DNA of 64,000 nucleotides from Burkholderia pyrrocinia (lineage in GTDB: Bacteria > Pseudomonadota > Gammaproteobacteria > Burkholderiales > Burkholderiaceae). Of this stretch, positions 37,843 to 46,871 are shown one piece after another. The notes under the pieces were generated by a model, which was not told where the DNA came from, did not search any database, and saw only the letters and a list, made by a program, of their open reading frames with translations. Location: the NCBI RefSeq assembly GCF_022809715.1, contig NZ_CP094460.1, positions 1,798,001-1,862,000 on the forward strand, written 5' to 3'. Made by a program: the position numbers and the translations under genes. Within the stretch, counting starts at the first letter, position 1; the number at the start of each line of letters is the position of its first letter.

Positions 37843-38243
37843 GGATGGCGCGTCGACCACTGCGGCGCATTTGTGCCGCGGTCACAGCAACCACTGTAGC
37901 GACACAATTGGTGACGTTATCCAAGGTAAATCCAACGACCAAGTCGCATCAATGCCCGACACATCGATTGACACGGGCTGATTAGTCTGTCGGTTCGCGC
38001 TCGCCGTCATACTCGATGGTCTTTCGGCCGCATATCGCATGTCCACGCGGCTCAATCCAGATCACCAGGCCGGTTGAGCCAGCGAAAGAACACCTGTTCG
38101 CCGGAAGAAACTGCCGTCTTTCCTGCCTTCAATTCACACTTCCCAAACCTCATTCGTTCCGTCAACCCAAATCTGGTGCATCATCGGTCTACTTCAGGCA
38201 CTTAGCATCAGCACTCCAAATGATATCCATATGGAGAGTGCCT
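37843..38243. other. leader part of the inserted segment, no gene seen
   Basis: About 400 bp between the left repeat and the M35 peptidase gene. Composition is visibly less GC-rich than the flanks. The frame of the peptidase is open upstream to an ATG at 38016, but the extra 76 residues have no family similarity that I recognise and no ribosome site, so I leave them out. No integrase, tRNA or palindrome of note. Confidence 0.5.
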
Positions 38244-38855
38244 ATGACAGCGTCGTCAAAGCTCGGTATATCACTCGACGGACCGCCAATCTGTCCGAAC
38301 ATGACCGATTCAGCGTTCAGGAAACGGATACTTGAATTGCGGGACGAAGCAGTCGAGATCACACTGCGACGGCGCATGGAACTGATGCGATGGAATCCGG
38401 CCACGGAAGCGCGAGTCATCGAGTGGTTCGGCTCGGCAAATATCGATACAAGACGCAGACTAACGTCGGGGCTCGACGCCCTTGCCAGGGTGATGGCTAG
38501 TCTCGGCCCAGGAAATTTCGTCCGCATCGGTTCCGATGCCGACCGCGCAACAGGATGTCTGCCGAACATGAAACATCTCGACGCCGAGGTCGCGCATGTT
38601 TGTCGCCCCGACACCGCGACTCATACCATCGCCATCAATCTCCCGTTTTGCTCGCTACCCGAGCGATCAGCCGGAAACCTCTCCTCGCAGCAACTGACCA
38701 TCGTTCACGAATGCGCCCATTCTGCAGACACTTTCGATGCGGGCGACCATCCAGCGGCATACGGTCGCTCGGCCTGCGCACAGTTCGCGAAACGCTACCC
38801 GGGCATGGCGATCCGCAACGCAGACAACATCGCCTGGTTCATTCTGGCGCGTTGA
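38244..38855 (+). CDS. M35 (aspzincin) metallo-endopeptidase, candidate secreted effector
   Basis: A 203-residue zinc peptidase of the aspzincin/M35 type. The zinc motif is HECAH (155-159), followed by GDHPAAYG (167-174), which should supply the Asp third ligand, and NADN (192-195), the usual closing motif. The upstream part WFGSANIDTRRRLTSGLDAL is also typical of bacterial M35 proteins. There is no signal peptide. Bacterial M35 proteins of this size often serve as type VI or polymorphic-toxin effector domains, so secretion by such a route is inferred, not shown. ATG 38244 has GGAGAG upstream. It lies in a segment flanked by 96-bp repeats and is followed 13 bp later by an exported partner. 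Confidence 0.82.
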   Translation: MTASSKLGISLDGPPICPNMTDSAFRKRILELRDEAVEITLRRRMELMRWNPATEARVIEWFGSANIDTRRRLTSGLDALARVMASLGPGNFVRIGSDADRATGCLPNMKHLDAEVAHVCRPDTATHTIAINLPFCSLPERSAGNLSSQQLTIVHECAHSADTFDAGDHPAAYGRSACAQFAKRYPGMAIRNADNIAWFILAR

Positions 38856-38868
38856 ATCGGAGCAACTC

Positions 38869-39627
38869 ATGCGACATGCCCTCCTTGTCATACTCGGTGC
38901 CCTCCTGTCACTCCCGATACAGGCCAATGCGTGCAAGATCCTGTTGACCGACAGCATGGAACTGCCGCTGAATTCGACCGAGATCGCCAACAGCGACCGA
39001 CTCGCCGTCGTCAGACACTACCTGACCGCCAGGGAATGGACGCGCGAAGGGGCGGCGGCCTCGATCGACGCGACGGCCTACGATTGGGAAAACCGCCCCA
39101 ATCGACTCGCGCGGCAACGCGGTGCGCAGATGAAATCGTTTCTCGTACAACTCGGTATGTCGCCCAACGACATTTACGTCGGTGAGCGAATCGTATCGCG
39201 CAGGAACGGCAAGCTCGATCCCGACGACAGGAAGCAGTTGTGGGTCCAGTTCGTTCCGAAATGCCCGCCCGCAGGGTGTCAGAGTCTCTGCAATTCGGCA
39301 AGTACGCCCGGTGTCGCCAGTTATGCACTGACACCCGAGACACCAGGGCCCCAGCCCGACTCGACCCGCTTCTCGTGCGGCGACAGCCGGGAGCCCACAT
39401 CGGCGCGTTTTGTGACAACGGAACGCTGGACCGCACACACACGCAACCAGACCTTGCTTTTACGAAATCAAGACCAGAAGCCGTTGATGCACATCTGCTA
39501 CCGGATCAGCACCAGTGCAACGCAATACATCGGCATGACGGACGAGCACGGTGAGACTGCGACCATGCAGTTATTGGGGCCCGAATATACGCGCATCGAA
39601 CTCAAGCTCACGCAACCCGGGCCGTGA
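38869..39627 (+). CDS. exported OmpA-like protein, partner of the M35 peptidase
   Basis: A 252-residue protein with a signal peptide (MRHALLVILGALLSLPIQANA) ending at a Cys that might be lipidated. Residues about 30-135 look like an OmpA/MotB peptidoglycan-binding fold (NRLARQRGAQMKSFLVQLGM is the usual SxxRAxxVxxYLxxxGI helix). A Cys-rich stretch follows, then a C-terminal beta segment ending GMTDEHGETATMQLL, similar in style to the G-x-TDExGxT tails found in type VI VgrG and toxin modules. GGAG precedes ATG 38869. Possible roles are a periplasmic immunity protein for the peptidase or a wall-anchored accessory. Function unproven. Confidence 0.65.
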   Translation: MRHALLVILGALLSLPIQANACKILLTDSMELPLNSTEIANSDRLAVVRHYLTAREWTREGAAASIDATAYDWENRPNRLARQRGAQMKSFLVQLGMSPNDIYVGERIVSRRNGKLDPDDRKQLWVQFVPKCPPAGCQSLCNSASTPGVASYALTPETPGPQPDSTRFSCGDSREPTSARFVTTERWTAHTRNQTLLLRNQDQKPLMHICYRISTSATQYIGMTDEHGETATMQLLGPEYTRIELKLTQPGP

Positions 39628-39741
39628 TCCTCGGCAGCCGGTCCCGCGCGCCCCAATCCGGCCGCTCCAGGCGATATTGACTCGCCCGGAGCCCGGCTAC
39701 GCGTGAATGATCGAGCGACTCCAGCGCGTCGCTACACCTAC

Positions 39742-39837
39742 TTACCTGCGCGGCACGCCGTCGCGCCATTCGCCCCAGTGCGTCACGATGTCCTGCACGA
39801 GCGGATTGCCCGCGCGGTACAGGTTTTCGGTCGCCGG
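39742..39837 (-). repeat. right 96-bp direct repeat, 3' end of the intact permease gene
   Basis: Exact copy of 37747-37842. It begins at the stop codon of the purine nucleoside permease gene and covers 31 sense codons. Identity ends abruptly at both edges: the base before the stop and the base after position 39837 differ between copies. Confidence 0.93.
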
Positions 39838-40821
39838 CGCGAAACCGCCCTGGTCTGCGTAGTTCAGCAGGTTGTCGGCGCTCGTCTGCCCCGCATACGG
39901 CCGGTCGAAATCGGACCCCGTGCGCAGCACCGCGACGCGCGACAGGTCGACCCGCTTCACGCTCGCCGCGCGCTTGAGCGCTTCGTACGTCGCGTTGTCT
40001 TCCTGAGCGGTCATGCAGTAGGTGCCCTTGCCGTCGGTCAGGATCTTCGTCCACTGGCGCGCGCGCTCGCCGATCAGCGTGCCCGAGAACCACGTGTTGC
40101 CCGATGACGTGTCGCACTGGATCACCGTCGGCGGCCGGTTCGCCGGCGCATACGTGAACTTCGCGCGCGCGGCCTGCGCCTGCGCGCTGTCGGCGAGCAC
40201 GACGTTGCGCGACAGCGCGTACGCGGCGTCGGTCAGTTGCGGATTGAGCTGGAACACTTCGGTGCGGTAGTCGAGCGGCGGCTTGTCGTTCGGGCTCTTC
40301 GTGTTGATGCCGAGAAAGCCCGTGTTCCAGCCGGACGGAATCTCGCGCGCATCGAGTTCCCACTGCAGGCTGAAATCGACGAGGTACTTCGACCACGCGG
40401 CGGACCCGACCGTGCCTTGCGCGGGGTCGACGCCCGCGATACCGGAGATCAGGAAATACGTGCGGCGCAGATCGAAGCGCTGCGAGAACGTGAGCGCCAT
40501 GATCGTCGCCGACGCGTTCGCATAGCCCATGCCGGTCGTCACCACGCACACGTCCTGCTTGTTGCAGTGGACGGCCGGATAGTCGGGCGACAGGCCCGGC
40601 ACGGCGATGTCGCGCCACGGGCCGATCCGGTCGAGCCAGGCCTGGCCCTCCGGACCGAACATCGTGATGATCATGACCTTGACCGGGCGGCCCTGTGCAC
40701 CGGTCTCGGCAAATGCAGTGTTGCCCGCGTTGTTGCCCTGGTTGTCCTGCGCGATCGACGGCGCGGTCGCACAGGCCGCGAGCGAGAATGCGGCGGCGGA
40801 AAGAATGGAGCGAGTCAGCAT
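39742..40821 (-). CDS. purine nucleoside permease (NUP family)
   Basis: A 359-residue exported protein of the NUP family, named after fungal nucleoside permeases; bacterial members are periplasmic and related to nucleoside phosphorylases. A signal peptide with a possible lipobox (SLAAC, near residue 17) is followed by PVKVMIITMFGPEGQAWLDRIG, TGMGYANASATIMAL, FLISGIAGVDPAQGTVGSAAW and RTGSDFDRPYAGQT. AAGGGA precedes ATG 40821. The final 31 codons and stop are duplicated 2 kb downstream, on the far side of a two-gene segment, so this gene looks like an integration target whose 3' end was regenerated. Confidence 0.87.
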   Translation of the reverse strand: MLTRSILSAAAFSLAACATAPSIAQDNQGNNAGNTAFAETGAQGRPVKVMIITMFGPEGQAWLDRIGPWRDIAVPGLSPDYPAVHCNKQDVCVVTTGMGYANASATIMALTFSQRFDLRRTYFLISGIAGVDPAQGTVGSAAWSKYLVDFSLQWELDAREIPSGWNTGFLGINTKSPNDKPPLDYRTEVFQLNPQLTDAAYALSRNVVLADSAQAQAARAKFTYAPANRPPTVIQCDTSSGNTWFSGTLIGERARQWTKILTDGKGTYCMTAQEDNATYEALKRAASVKRVDLSRVAVLRTGSDFDRPYAGQTSADNLLNYADQGGFAPATENLYRAGNPLVQDIVTHWGEWRDGVPRR

Positions 40822-41103
40822 CGGCGTCCCTTGTTTCGATGATGTTGGGTGAGAACGGCTCTCGGAGACTGCGCGAAGGAGTATAGAACGGGCCCGCGCG
40901 ATGCGGAACCCGGCTACGAAACGGCTGGCCGTGTTTCGTGCGACGGTGCGCGTGTTGCGCAATGCGAGGTGCGTCGTCGGTTTCGCACCATCGCCGTGCA
41001 CGACAACCATCAGGAATGCTATCCGGTTGGCAGGAACGAAAACCTGCCGACCTACCTCTGCGGATCACCCCGTCGACGTCGCCTTCGGCCGGCTCCCGAA
41101 CCG

Positions 41104-41694
41104 CTACACGCGCACGAGCCCCGCGATGCCATAACCGAGCACGACCAGCGCGGCAACCACATGGCTCGCCGCAAGCCACCCCGGCGACTTCACGACGCGC
41201 CCGATCGCACTGCCGCCGAATGCGAACACGAGCTGCCCCGCGAGGCTGCCGGCAAACACGCATGCGGCGCCGAAAAGCCAGTGCCGATGCGCACCGGCGG
41301 CAGCCGTTGCATAGCCATAGAACAGCAGGATGGTCAGCGGATTCGCGAGCGTGACGAAGAACATCGACGTGAACGGGCGATTGCCCGGCGGCGGCGCATC
41401 GCCGTCGAGCGTGCGGCGCCGATCCGTCAGCGCCTGCCACAGCATCCGCGCGCCCATCGCGAGCAACACGAGCGCACCGACGACACGGAACAGCGGCAGG
41501 TGCGACGCGAGCGTGCTCGCGAGCATCGCGCCGATCGTAAACGCGACGACCGCATAGCAGCCGTCGGCAGCGGCCACGCCCACCGCCGCGCGCACGCCGC
41601 TCGCGGTGCCGGCGCGCATCCCGTAGTTCGCGATCATCAGCGCGACGGGCCCGACCGACAGCGCGATCGTCAGCCCGAACAGGAAGTCGCTCAT
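41104..41694 (-). CDS. LysE-family exporter
   Basis: A 196-residue six-helix membrane protein of the LysE superfamily: MSDFLFGLTIALSVGPVALMIANYGMRAG at the start and FFVTLANPLTILLFYGYATAA in the middle, replacing the usual NPK with NPL. It is a divergent member, and the substrate is unknown. It lies downstream of selD on the same strand (70 bp after its stop) and could be co-transcribed. Confidence 0.82.
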   Translation of the reverse strand: MSDFLFGLTIALSVGPVALMIANYGMRAGTASGVRAAVGVAAADGCYAVVAFTIGAMLASTLASHLPLFRVVGALVLLAMGARMLWQALTDRRRTLDGDAPPPGNRPFTSMFFVTLANPLTILLFYGYATAAAGAHRHWLFGAACVFAGSLAGQLVFAFGGSAIGRVVKSPGWLAASHVVAALVVLGYGIAGLVRV

Positions 41695-41764
41695 CGATCC
41701 TCGACGCCGTCAACGAAAGGCATCGATTCCAGCGGCAGCAAAATATCCGCAGGAAGAGCGGTGA

Positions 41765-42829
41765 TCAAGCCACCTCGACCCGCGCCGCCCCGTCCACCAT
41801 CTCGCCGATCACGGCCGCGCGGTCGAAGCCGTCGGCGCGGAAGCACGCGAGGACTTCGTCGACCGCTTCCGGCGCGCACGCGACGAGCAGGCCGCCCGAC
41901 GTCTGCGGATCGGTCAGCAGCGCCTGTGCAACGGCCGGCAGGCCGTCGGCGAGCCGCACGTCGGTGCCGTACGCGGCCCAGTTGCGGCCGGATGCGCCGG
42001 TGAACACGCCGTCGGCGACGAACGCCTCGACACCCGTGAGCCACGGCAGCGATGCGTAGTGCACGCGCGCGGTGAGATGCGCGCCGCGCGCCAGTTCGAG
42101 CGTATGGCCGAGCAACCCGAAACCCGTGACGTCGGTCAGCGCGTGCACGCCCGGCAGCGCGGCAAGCTCGGCACCCGGCCGGTTCAGCTTGGTGGTCGTC
42201 GCGACCATCTGCGCGTAGCCCGCCGCGTCGAGCTGGTTCTTCTTCAGCGCGGCCGACAGCACGCCGACGCCGAGCGGCTTGCCGAGCACGAGCACGTCGC
42301 CCGCGCGCGCGGCCGCGTTGCGCTTCACGCGCGACGGATGCACGACGCCGATCGCCGCGAGCCCGTAGATCGGTTCGACCGAATCGATCGAATGGCCGCC
42401 CGCAACCGGAATGCCGGCGTCCGCGCACACCGATTCGCCGCCGCGCAGCACGGCCGCGATCGTCTCGTGCGGCAGCACGTTGATCGGCATCCCGACCAGC
42501 GCGAGCGCAAGGATCGGCTTGCCGCCCATCGCGTAGACGTCGGACAGCGCGTTGGTCGCCGCGATGCGCCCGAAGTCGAACGGATCGTCGACGATCGGCA
42601 TGAAGAAGTCGGTGGTCGCGACGATCGCCTGCTCGTCGTTGAGACGGTAGACGGCCGCATCGTCGGACGTCTCGGTGCCGACCAGCAGGTCCGGGAACAG
42701 CGCGGGCGGTGTCGCACGCTTCAGCAGTTCGGACAGCACGCCCGGCGCGATCTTGCAGCCGCAGCCGCCCCCGTGCGACAGGCTCGTGAGGCGCGGAACG
42801 GCAGGCTGGGCTTGGGTGGCTTCGGTCAT
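41765..42829 (-). CDS. selD: selenide, water dikinase
   Basis: A 354-residue SelD (355 codons with stop) making selenophosphate from selenide and ATP. Motifs: the Cys/Lys active loop SHGGGCGCKIAPG (Cys, not selenocysteine), the Asp-rich ATP/Mg part TSDDAAVYRLND, GGHSIDSVEPIYGL, DVTGFGLLGHTLELA and DPQTSGGLLVAC. An in-frame ATG three codons upstream (42838) is an alternative start; neither has a clear ribosome site. The 2-selenouridine synthase gene often found next to selD is absent here, so the selenium user is elsewhere in the genome. Confidence 0.93.
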   Translation of the reverse strand: MTEATQAQPAVPRLTSLSHGGGCGCKIAPGVLSELLKRATPPALFPDLLVGTETSDDAAVYRLNDEQAIVATTDFFMPIVDDPFDFGRIAATNALSDVYAMGGKPILALALVGMPINVLPHETIAAVLRGGESVCADAGIPVAGGHSIDSVEPIYGLAAIGVVHPSRVKRNAAARAGDVLVLGKPLGVGVLSAALKKNQLDAAGYAQMVATTTKLNRPGAELAALPGVHALTDVTGFGLLGHTLELARGAHLTARVHYASLPWLTGVEAFVADGVFTGASGRNWAAYGTDVRLADGLPAVAQALLTDPQTSGGLLVACAPEAVDEVLACFRADGFDRAAVIGEMVDGAARVEVA

Positions 42830-42934
42830 TGTCGGCATCCGGTGAATAACAACACTCCATTATCGACAATTCCGCGCGAGCGCGCCCGATACCCACATAA
42901 TTGTCGGCGCCTGCCTTCGTCCGCCCCTTCATTC

Positions 42935-43771
42935 ATGGATCACCTGTTCATCGGCCTCGTACTGTGCTCCGCGCTGCTGCACGCCATCTGGAACGCGTTC
43001 CTGCACGTCAGCGAAGACCGGCTCGTCCAGCTCGGCACGATGTCGCTGCCGTATCTCGCGTTCGGCATCGCCGGCGCCGTGCTGCTGCCCGCGCCGGTGC
43101 CCGCCGCCTGGCCGTATGTCGCCGCATCTGCCGCGCTCGAGGTCGCGTACTGCTTCACGCTCGCGCGCGCCTACCGCAGCGGCGAGTTCGGGCAGATCTA
43201 TCCGATTGCGCGCGGGATGTCGCCGCTGCTCGTATCGGTGCTCGCGTTCGCGGTGCTGCACGAGCGGCCGACGCCGTTCGGCTTCGCCGGCATCGCGCTC
43301 GTGTCGTTCGGCATCATGTCGCTCGCGCTGCGCCGCGGCTTCAGGTTCTCCGGGGAAGGCGTGCCGTATGCGCTGCTCACGGGCGTGTTCATCGCCGCGT
43401 ATTCGATCTGCGACGGGATCGGCTCGCGCGTGTCCGGCAGCGCGCTCGGCTACATCGCGTGGGTGTACCTGCTGTGGAGCGTGCCGCAGCTCGTGCTCGT
43501 CTGCGCGCTGCGCGGCGGCCCGCGCGCGGTGCTCGGCTCGCGCACCGCGCTCAAGCAGGGGGCGATCGCCGGCACGATCTCGCTCGCCGCATATGCGATC
43601 GTGATCCTCGCGTACCGGCACCTGCCGGTCGCGACCGTGTCGGCGCTGCGCGAAACGAGTTCGATCTTCGCGGTCGCGATCGGCTGGTTCGTGATGCGCG
43701 AGCGGCCCGGCGCGCAGCGGCTCGCCGCGTGTGCACTGGTCGTGGCGGGTGCGGCGCTGATCCGGTTGTAG
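42935..43771 (+). CDS. EamA/DMT-family transporter
   Basis: A 278-residue membrane protein with ten hydrophobic segments in two EamA halves (HAIWNAFLHVSEDRL, YRSGEFGQIYPIARGMSPLLV in the first; AYRHLPVATVSALRETSSIFAVAIGWFVMRERPG in the second). Such proteins are metabolite or drug exporters/importers; the substrate is unknown. It is divergent from selD and convergent with gabR. Confidence 0.88.
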   Translation: MDHLFIGLVLCSALLHAIWNAFLHVSEDRLVQLGTMSLPYLAFGIAGAVLLPAPVPAAWPYVAASAALEVAYCFTLARAYRSGEFGQIYPIARGMSPLLVSVLAFAVLHERPTPFGFAGIALVSFGIMSLALRRGFRFSGEGVPYALLTGVFIAAYSICDGIGSRVSGSALGYIAWVYLLWSVPQLVLVCALRGGPRAVLGSRTALKQGAIAGTISLAAYAIVILAYRHLPVATVSALRETSSIFAVAIGWFVMRERPGAQRLAACALVVAGAALIRL

Positions 43772-43933
43772 GCGCACGGGCCGACGACCTTCGTCGCGCC
43801 GACGCCCGGGATGCGGCCCGCACATCTCGCCGCCCGCCCGTGCCTTTCTATCCGCGCCGCGGGGAGAAGGTGGCGAACGACTCGCACTGCTCCGCGACGC
43901 AGCGACACCATCGACACCATCGACCATCAACCA

Positions 43934-45442
43934 TCAAGCCGCCACCGCCACCCCGCCGAACGCCCGCTCGTCGATCGCCTCGGCGAGCGTCGCGAATGCC
44001 GGCGCGATCTCGTCCTCCGGCACGCATGCATAGCCGAGCAGCAGCCCCGACGCCGCGCGCCCGCGATCCGCGTAATAGCCGGACAGCGGCCGCACGACGA
44101 TATTGCGTTCGAGCGCGGCCTGCGCGACCGCGCGATCGTCGACACCTTCCGGCAATTGCGTGACGAGATGCAGCCCCGCGTCGCTGCCGAGCGCCTGCAG
44201 CGTGTCGCCGTAGCGGCGCGCGACCGCATCGAGCAACACCTCGCGGCGTTGCCCGTACAGCGTGCGCATCTTGCGGATATGCGACACGAAATGCCCTTCC
44301 GCGATGAATTCGGCGAGCACGGCCTGCTGCAGCAACTGCCCTTCGCGATACAGCTCGGCGCTCGCGGTCGCGAAGCTTTCCGCGAGCGGTTCCGGCGCGA
44401 CCAGGTAGCCGACCCGCAGCCCGGGGAACAGCGTCTTGCCGAAACTGCCGACGTAGATCACCTGCCCGGCCGTATCGAGGCCCTGCAGCGACGCGAGCGG
44501 CCGGCTGCCGTAGCGGAATTCGCTGTCGTAGTCGTCCTCGATGATCCAGCAGCCGTGCTGGCGCGCGTATTCGAGCAGCATCCGCCGCCGCGCGAGGCTC
44601 ATCACCATCCCGAGCGGATACTGGTGCGACGGCGTGACGAGCATCAGCTTCGGCGGTTCGGCGAGATCGGCGGCCGACGGCGCGATGCCTTCGTCGTCGA
44701 CCGGGATCGGCCGCGTGGTCAGCCCCGACACGTTCAGCACGCTGCGCACGCCCCAGTAGCACGGATCCTCGGTCCAGATCGCGTCGCCCGGGTCGGTCAG
44801 GAGCCGCACCGCGAGGTCGATCGACTGGTGGATGCCGGTCGTGATCACGATCTGCTCGGGCGTGCAGCGCACCGAGCGCGACGTGCGCAGGTAGTCGGCC
44901 AGCGCCTCGCGCAGCAGCGCGAGCCCGCCGCCCGGCGCATAGGTCAGCAGGTCGGGGCGCAGGCGCCGCCAGTACTTGTTGTGCAGCCGCGTCCACACGC
45001 GCGCCGGAAATCGCGACACATCGGGCACGCCCGGCATGAACGCGCCGCCCTGGCGCTTCGACACGCCGGCCCCTTCGACCAGCCGCGTGCCGCGTGCGGA
45101 CAGCCGCCGCGCGGACGGCACCACGGCGGCCGGGCCGGCCGCCGCGTCGGGCGGCGCCCCGACGATCTCGTCCGGCGCGCTGTCGGCGACGAAGGTGCCG
45201 CGACCCGTCGCCGAGTTCACATAACCTTCGAGCGCAAGCTGTTCGTAAACCTGCGTGACCGTGTTGCGCGCGATCCCGAGCTCGGCGGCCAGCAATCGCG
45301 ACGACGGCACGCGCGTGCCGGCCGGCAGTTCGCGCGACAGGATCGCCTGTTGCAGCAACCGGTGAAGCTGCCGGTAGATCGGCTGTTCGCCGCCGCGCAC
45401 GAGGCGCTGCGCCAGCCAGTCCGACAACACGCTCGCGCGCAT
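43934..45442 (-). CDS. gabR: GabR-like MocR-family regulator
   Basis: A 502-residue fusion of a GntR winged helix-turn-helix (about 20-85: QPIYRQLHRLLQQAILSRELPAG, SSRLLAAELGIARNTVTQVY) and a fold-type-I aminotransferase-like domain (about 140-495) with the PLP Lys in VGSFGKTLFPGLRVGY and EDDYDSEFRY. MocR proteins sense a PLP-amino acid adduct. It is divergent from gabT-gabD with a perfect palindrome between, so GABA-responsive control of those genes is the natural inference. AGGAG precedes ATG 45442. Confidence 0.88.
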   Translation of the reverse strand: MRASVLSDWLAQRLVRGGEQPIYRQLHRLLQQAILSRELPAGTRVPSSRLLAAELGIARNTVTQVYEQLALEGYVNSATGRGTFVADSAPDEIVGAPPDAAAGPAAVVPSARRLSARGTRLVEGAGVSKRQGGAFMPGVPDVSRFPARVWTRLHNKYWRRLRPDLLTYAPGGGLALLREALADYLRTSRSVRCTPEQIVITTGIHQSIDLAVRLLTDPGDAIWTEDPCYWGVRSVLNVSGLTTRPIPVDDEGIAPSAADLAEPPKLMLVTPSHQYPLGMVMSLARRRMLLEYARQHGCWIIEDDYDSEFRYGSRPLASLQGLDTAGQVIYVGSFGKTLFPGLRVGYLVAPEPLAESFATASAELYREGQLLQQAVLAEFIAEGHFVSHIRKMRTLYGQRREVLLDAVARRYGDTLQALGSDAGLHLVTQLPEGVDDRAVAQAALERNIVVRPLSGYYADRGRAASGLLLGYACVPEDEIAPAFATLAEAIDERAFGGVAVAA

Positions 45443-45469
45443 GATTGGCTCCTGAATATTTATTGAAAT

Positions 45470-45488
45470 GGCTCTGATTGTCAGAGCC
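45470..45488. promoter_or_regulatory. palindromic operator in the gabR-gabT intergenic region
   Basis: GGCTCTGA-TTG-TCAGAGCC is a perfect 8-bp inverted repeat with a 3-nt centre, lying between the diverging gabR and gabT genes. It overlaps the likely promoter area (TTGTCA at 45478 and TATAGT at 45498, spacing short). It is the best candidate binding site for the MocR regulator. Confidence 0.65.
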
Positions 45489-45562
45489 AAATGTGATTAT
45501 AGTCGCCTCCATGGGCTGTCAACGCGCCCGATTTTCTACTCACCGGAAAGAACATCAAGGAG

Positions 45563-46852
45563 ATGACCGTGAAGAATGCCGACCTGCAGGCCCGCAAGAA
45601 CGCCGCTACCCCGCGCGGCGTCGGCGTGATGTGCGATTTCTACGCAGCCCGTGCCGAGAACGCGGAACTGTGGGATGTCGAAGGCCGCCGCTTCATCGAT
45701 TTCGCCGCCGGCATCGCGGTGCTGAACACGGGCCACCGCCACCCGAAGATCGTCAAGGCGATCTCGGATCAGCTGAACAGCTTCACGCACACCGCCTACC
45801 AGATCGTCCCGTACGCGTCGTACGTCGAGCTGGCCGAGAAGATCAACGCACGCGCGCCGGGCGACTTCCCGAAGAAGACCGCGTTCTTCACGACCGGCGC
45901 CGAAGCCGTCGAGAACGCGATCAAGATCGCGCGCGCAGCAACCGGCCGTCCGGGCGTCATCGCATTCTCGGGCGGCTTCCACGGCCGCACGATGATGGGC
46001 ATGGCGCTGACCGGCAAGGTCGCCCCGTACAAGCTGAACTTCGGCCCGTTCCCGGGCGACGTGTTCCACGCCCCGTACCCGACCGCGCTGCACGGCGTGA
46101 CGACGGCCGACTCGATCAAGGCGATCGAGATGCTGTTCAAGGCCGACATCGATCCGAAGCGCGTCGCCGCGATCATCTTCGAACCGGTCCAGGGCGAAGG
46201 CGGCTTCAACCCGGCGCCGGCCGAATTCGTGCGCGCGCTGCGCAAGATCTGTAACGAACACGGCATCCTGCTGATCGCCGACGAAGTCCAGACCGGCTTC
46301 GCGCGTACCGGCAAGCTGTTCGCGATGCAGCACTACGACGTGCTGGCCGACCTGATCACGATGGCGAAGAGCCTCGCGGGCGGCATGCCGCTGTCGGGCG
46401 TCGTCGGCCGTGCGGACGTGATGGACGCGGCAGCGCCCGGCGGCCTCGGCGGCACGTATGCGGGCAACCCGCTGGCGGTCGCGTCGGCGCACGCGGTGCT
46501 CGAGATCATCGACGAAGAGAAGCTGTGCGAGCGCGCCACGCAACTCGGCGACGTGCTGAAGGCGAAGCTGAACGCGCTGCAGGCCGACGTGCCGCAGATC
46601 GCCGACGTGCGCGGCCCGGGCGCGATGGTCGCGGTCGAGTTCCTGAAGCCGGGCTCGGGCGAGCCGGACGCGGAATTCACGAAGCGCGTGCAGGCGCGTG
46701 CGCTCGAGCGCGGCCTGCTGCTGCTCGTGTGCGGCGTGTACTCGAACGTCGTGCGCTTCCTGTTCCCGCTGACGATCCCGCAGGCCGTGTTCGACGAAGC
46801 GCTCGTGATCCTCGAGGAAGTGCTGAAGGAAACGGTCGGCGTGCCGGCCTGA
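45563..46852 (+). CDS. gabT: 4-aminobutyrate aminotransferase
   Basis: A 429-residue class III aminotransferase converting GABA and 2-oxoglutarate to succinate semialdehyde and glutamate. Motifs: FFTTGAEAVENAIKIARAATGRPG, SGGFHGRT, the PLP Asp in LLIADEVQTGFARTGKLFA, and the PLP Lys in ITMAKSLAGGMPLSGV. AAGGAG is 6 bp from ATG 45563. It is followed by gabD after an 85-bp gap with a strong hairpin. Confidence 0.93.
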   Translation: MTVKNADLQARKNAATPRGVGVMCDFYAARAENAELWDVEGRRFIDFAAGIAVLNTGHRHPKIVKAISDQLNSFTHTAYQIVPYASYVELAEKINARAPGDFPKKTAFFTTGAEAVENAIKIARAATGRPGVIAFSGGFHGRTMMGMALTGKVAPYKLNFGPFPGDVFHAPYPTALHGVTTADSIKAIEMLFKADIDPKRVAAIIFEPVQGEGGFNPAPAEFVRALRKICNEHGILLIADEVQTGFARTGKLFAMQHYDVLADLITMAKSLAGGMPLSGVVGRADVMDAAAPGGLGGTYAGNPLAVASAHAVLEIIDEEKLCERATQLGDVLKAKLNALQADVPQIADVRGPGAMVAVEFLKPGSGEPDAEFTKRVQARALERGLLLLVCGVYSNVVRFLFPLTIPQAVFDEALVILEEVLKETVGVPA

Positions 46853-46871
46853 GTTCCCGTCAACCGAATGT

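Noticed and set aside
38016..38243. 76-residue N-terminal extension of the M35 peptidase
   Set aside because: Open in frame but no ribosome site, no signal peptide, and composition unlike the peptidase; ATG 38244 has GGAGAG.
41765..42829. Selenocysteine in SelD or a nearby selenoprotein
   Set aside because: The active-site residue is encoded as Cys (GCGCK) and no in-frame TGA with family continuation was seen in the neighbouring genes.
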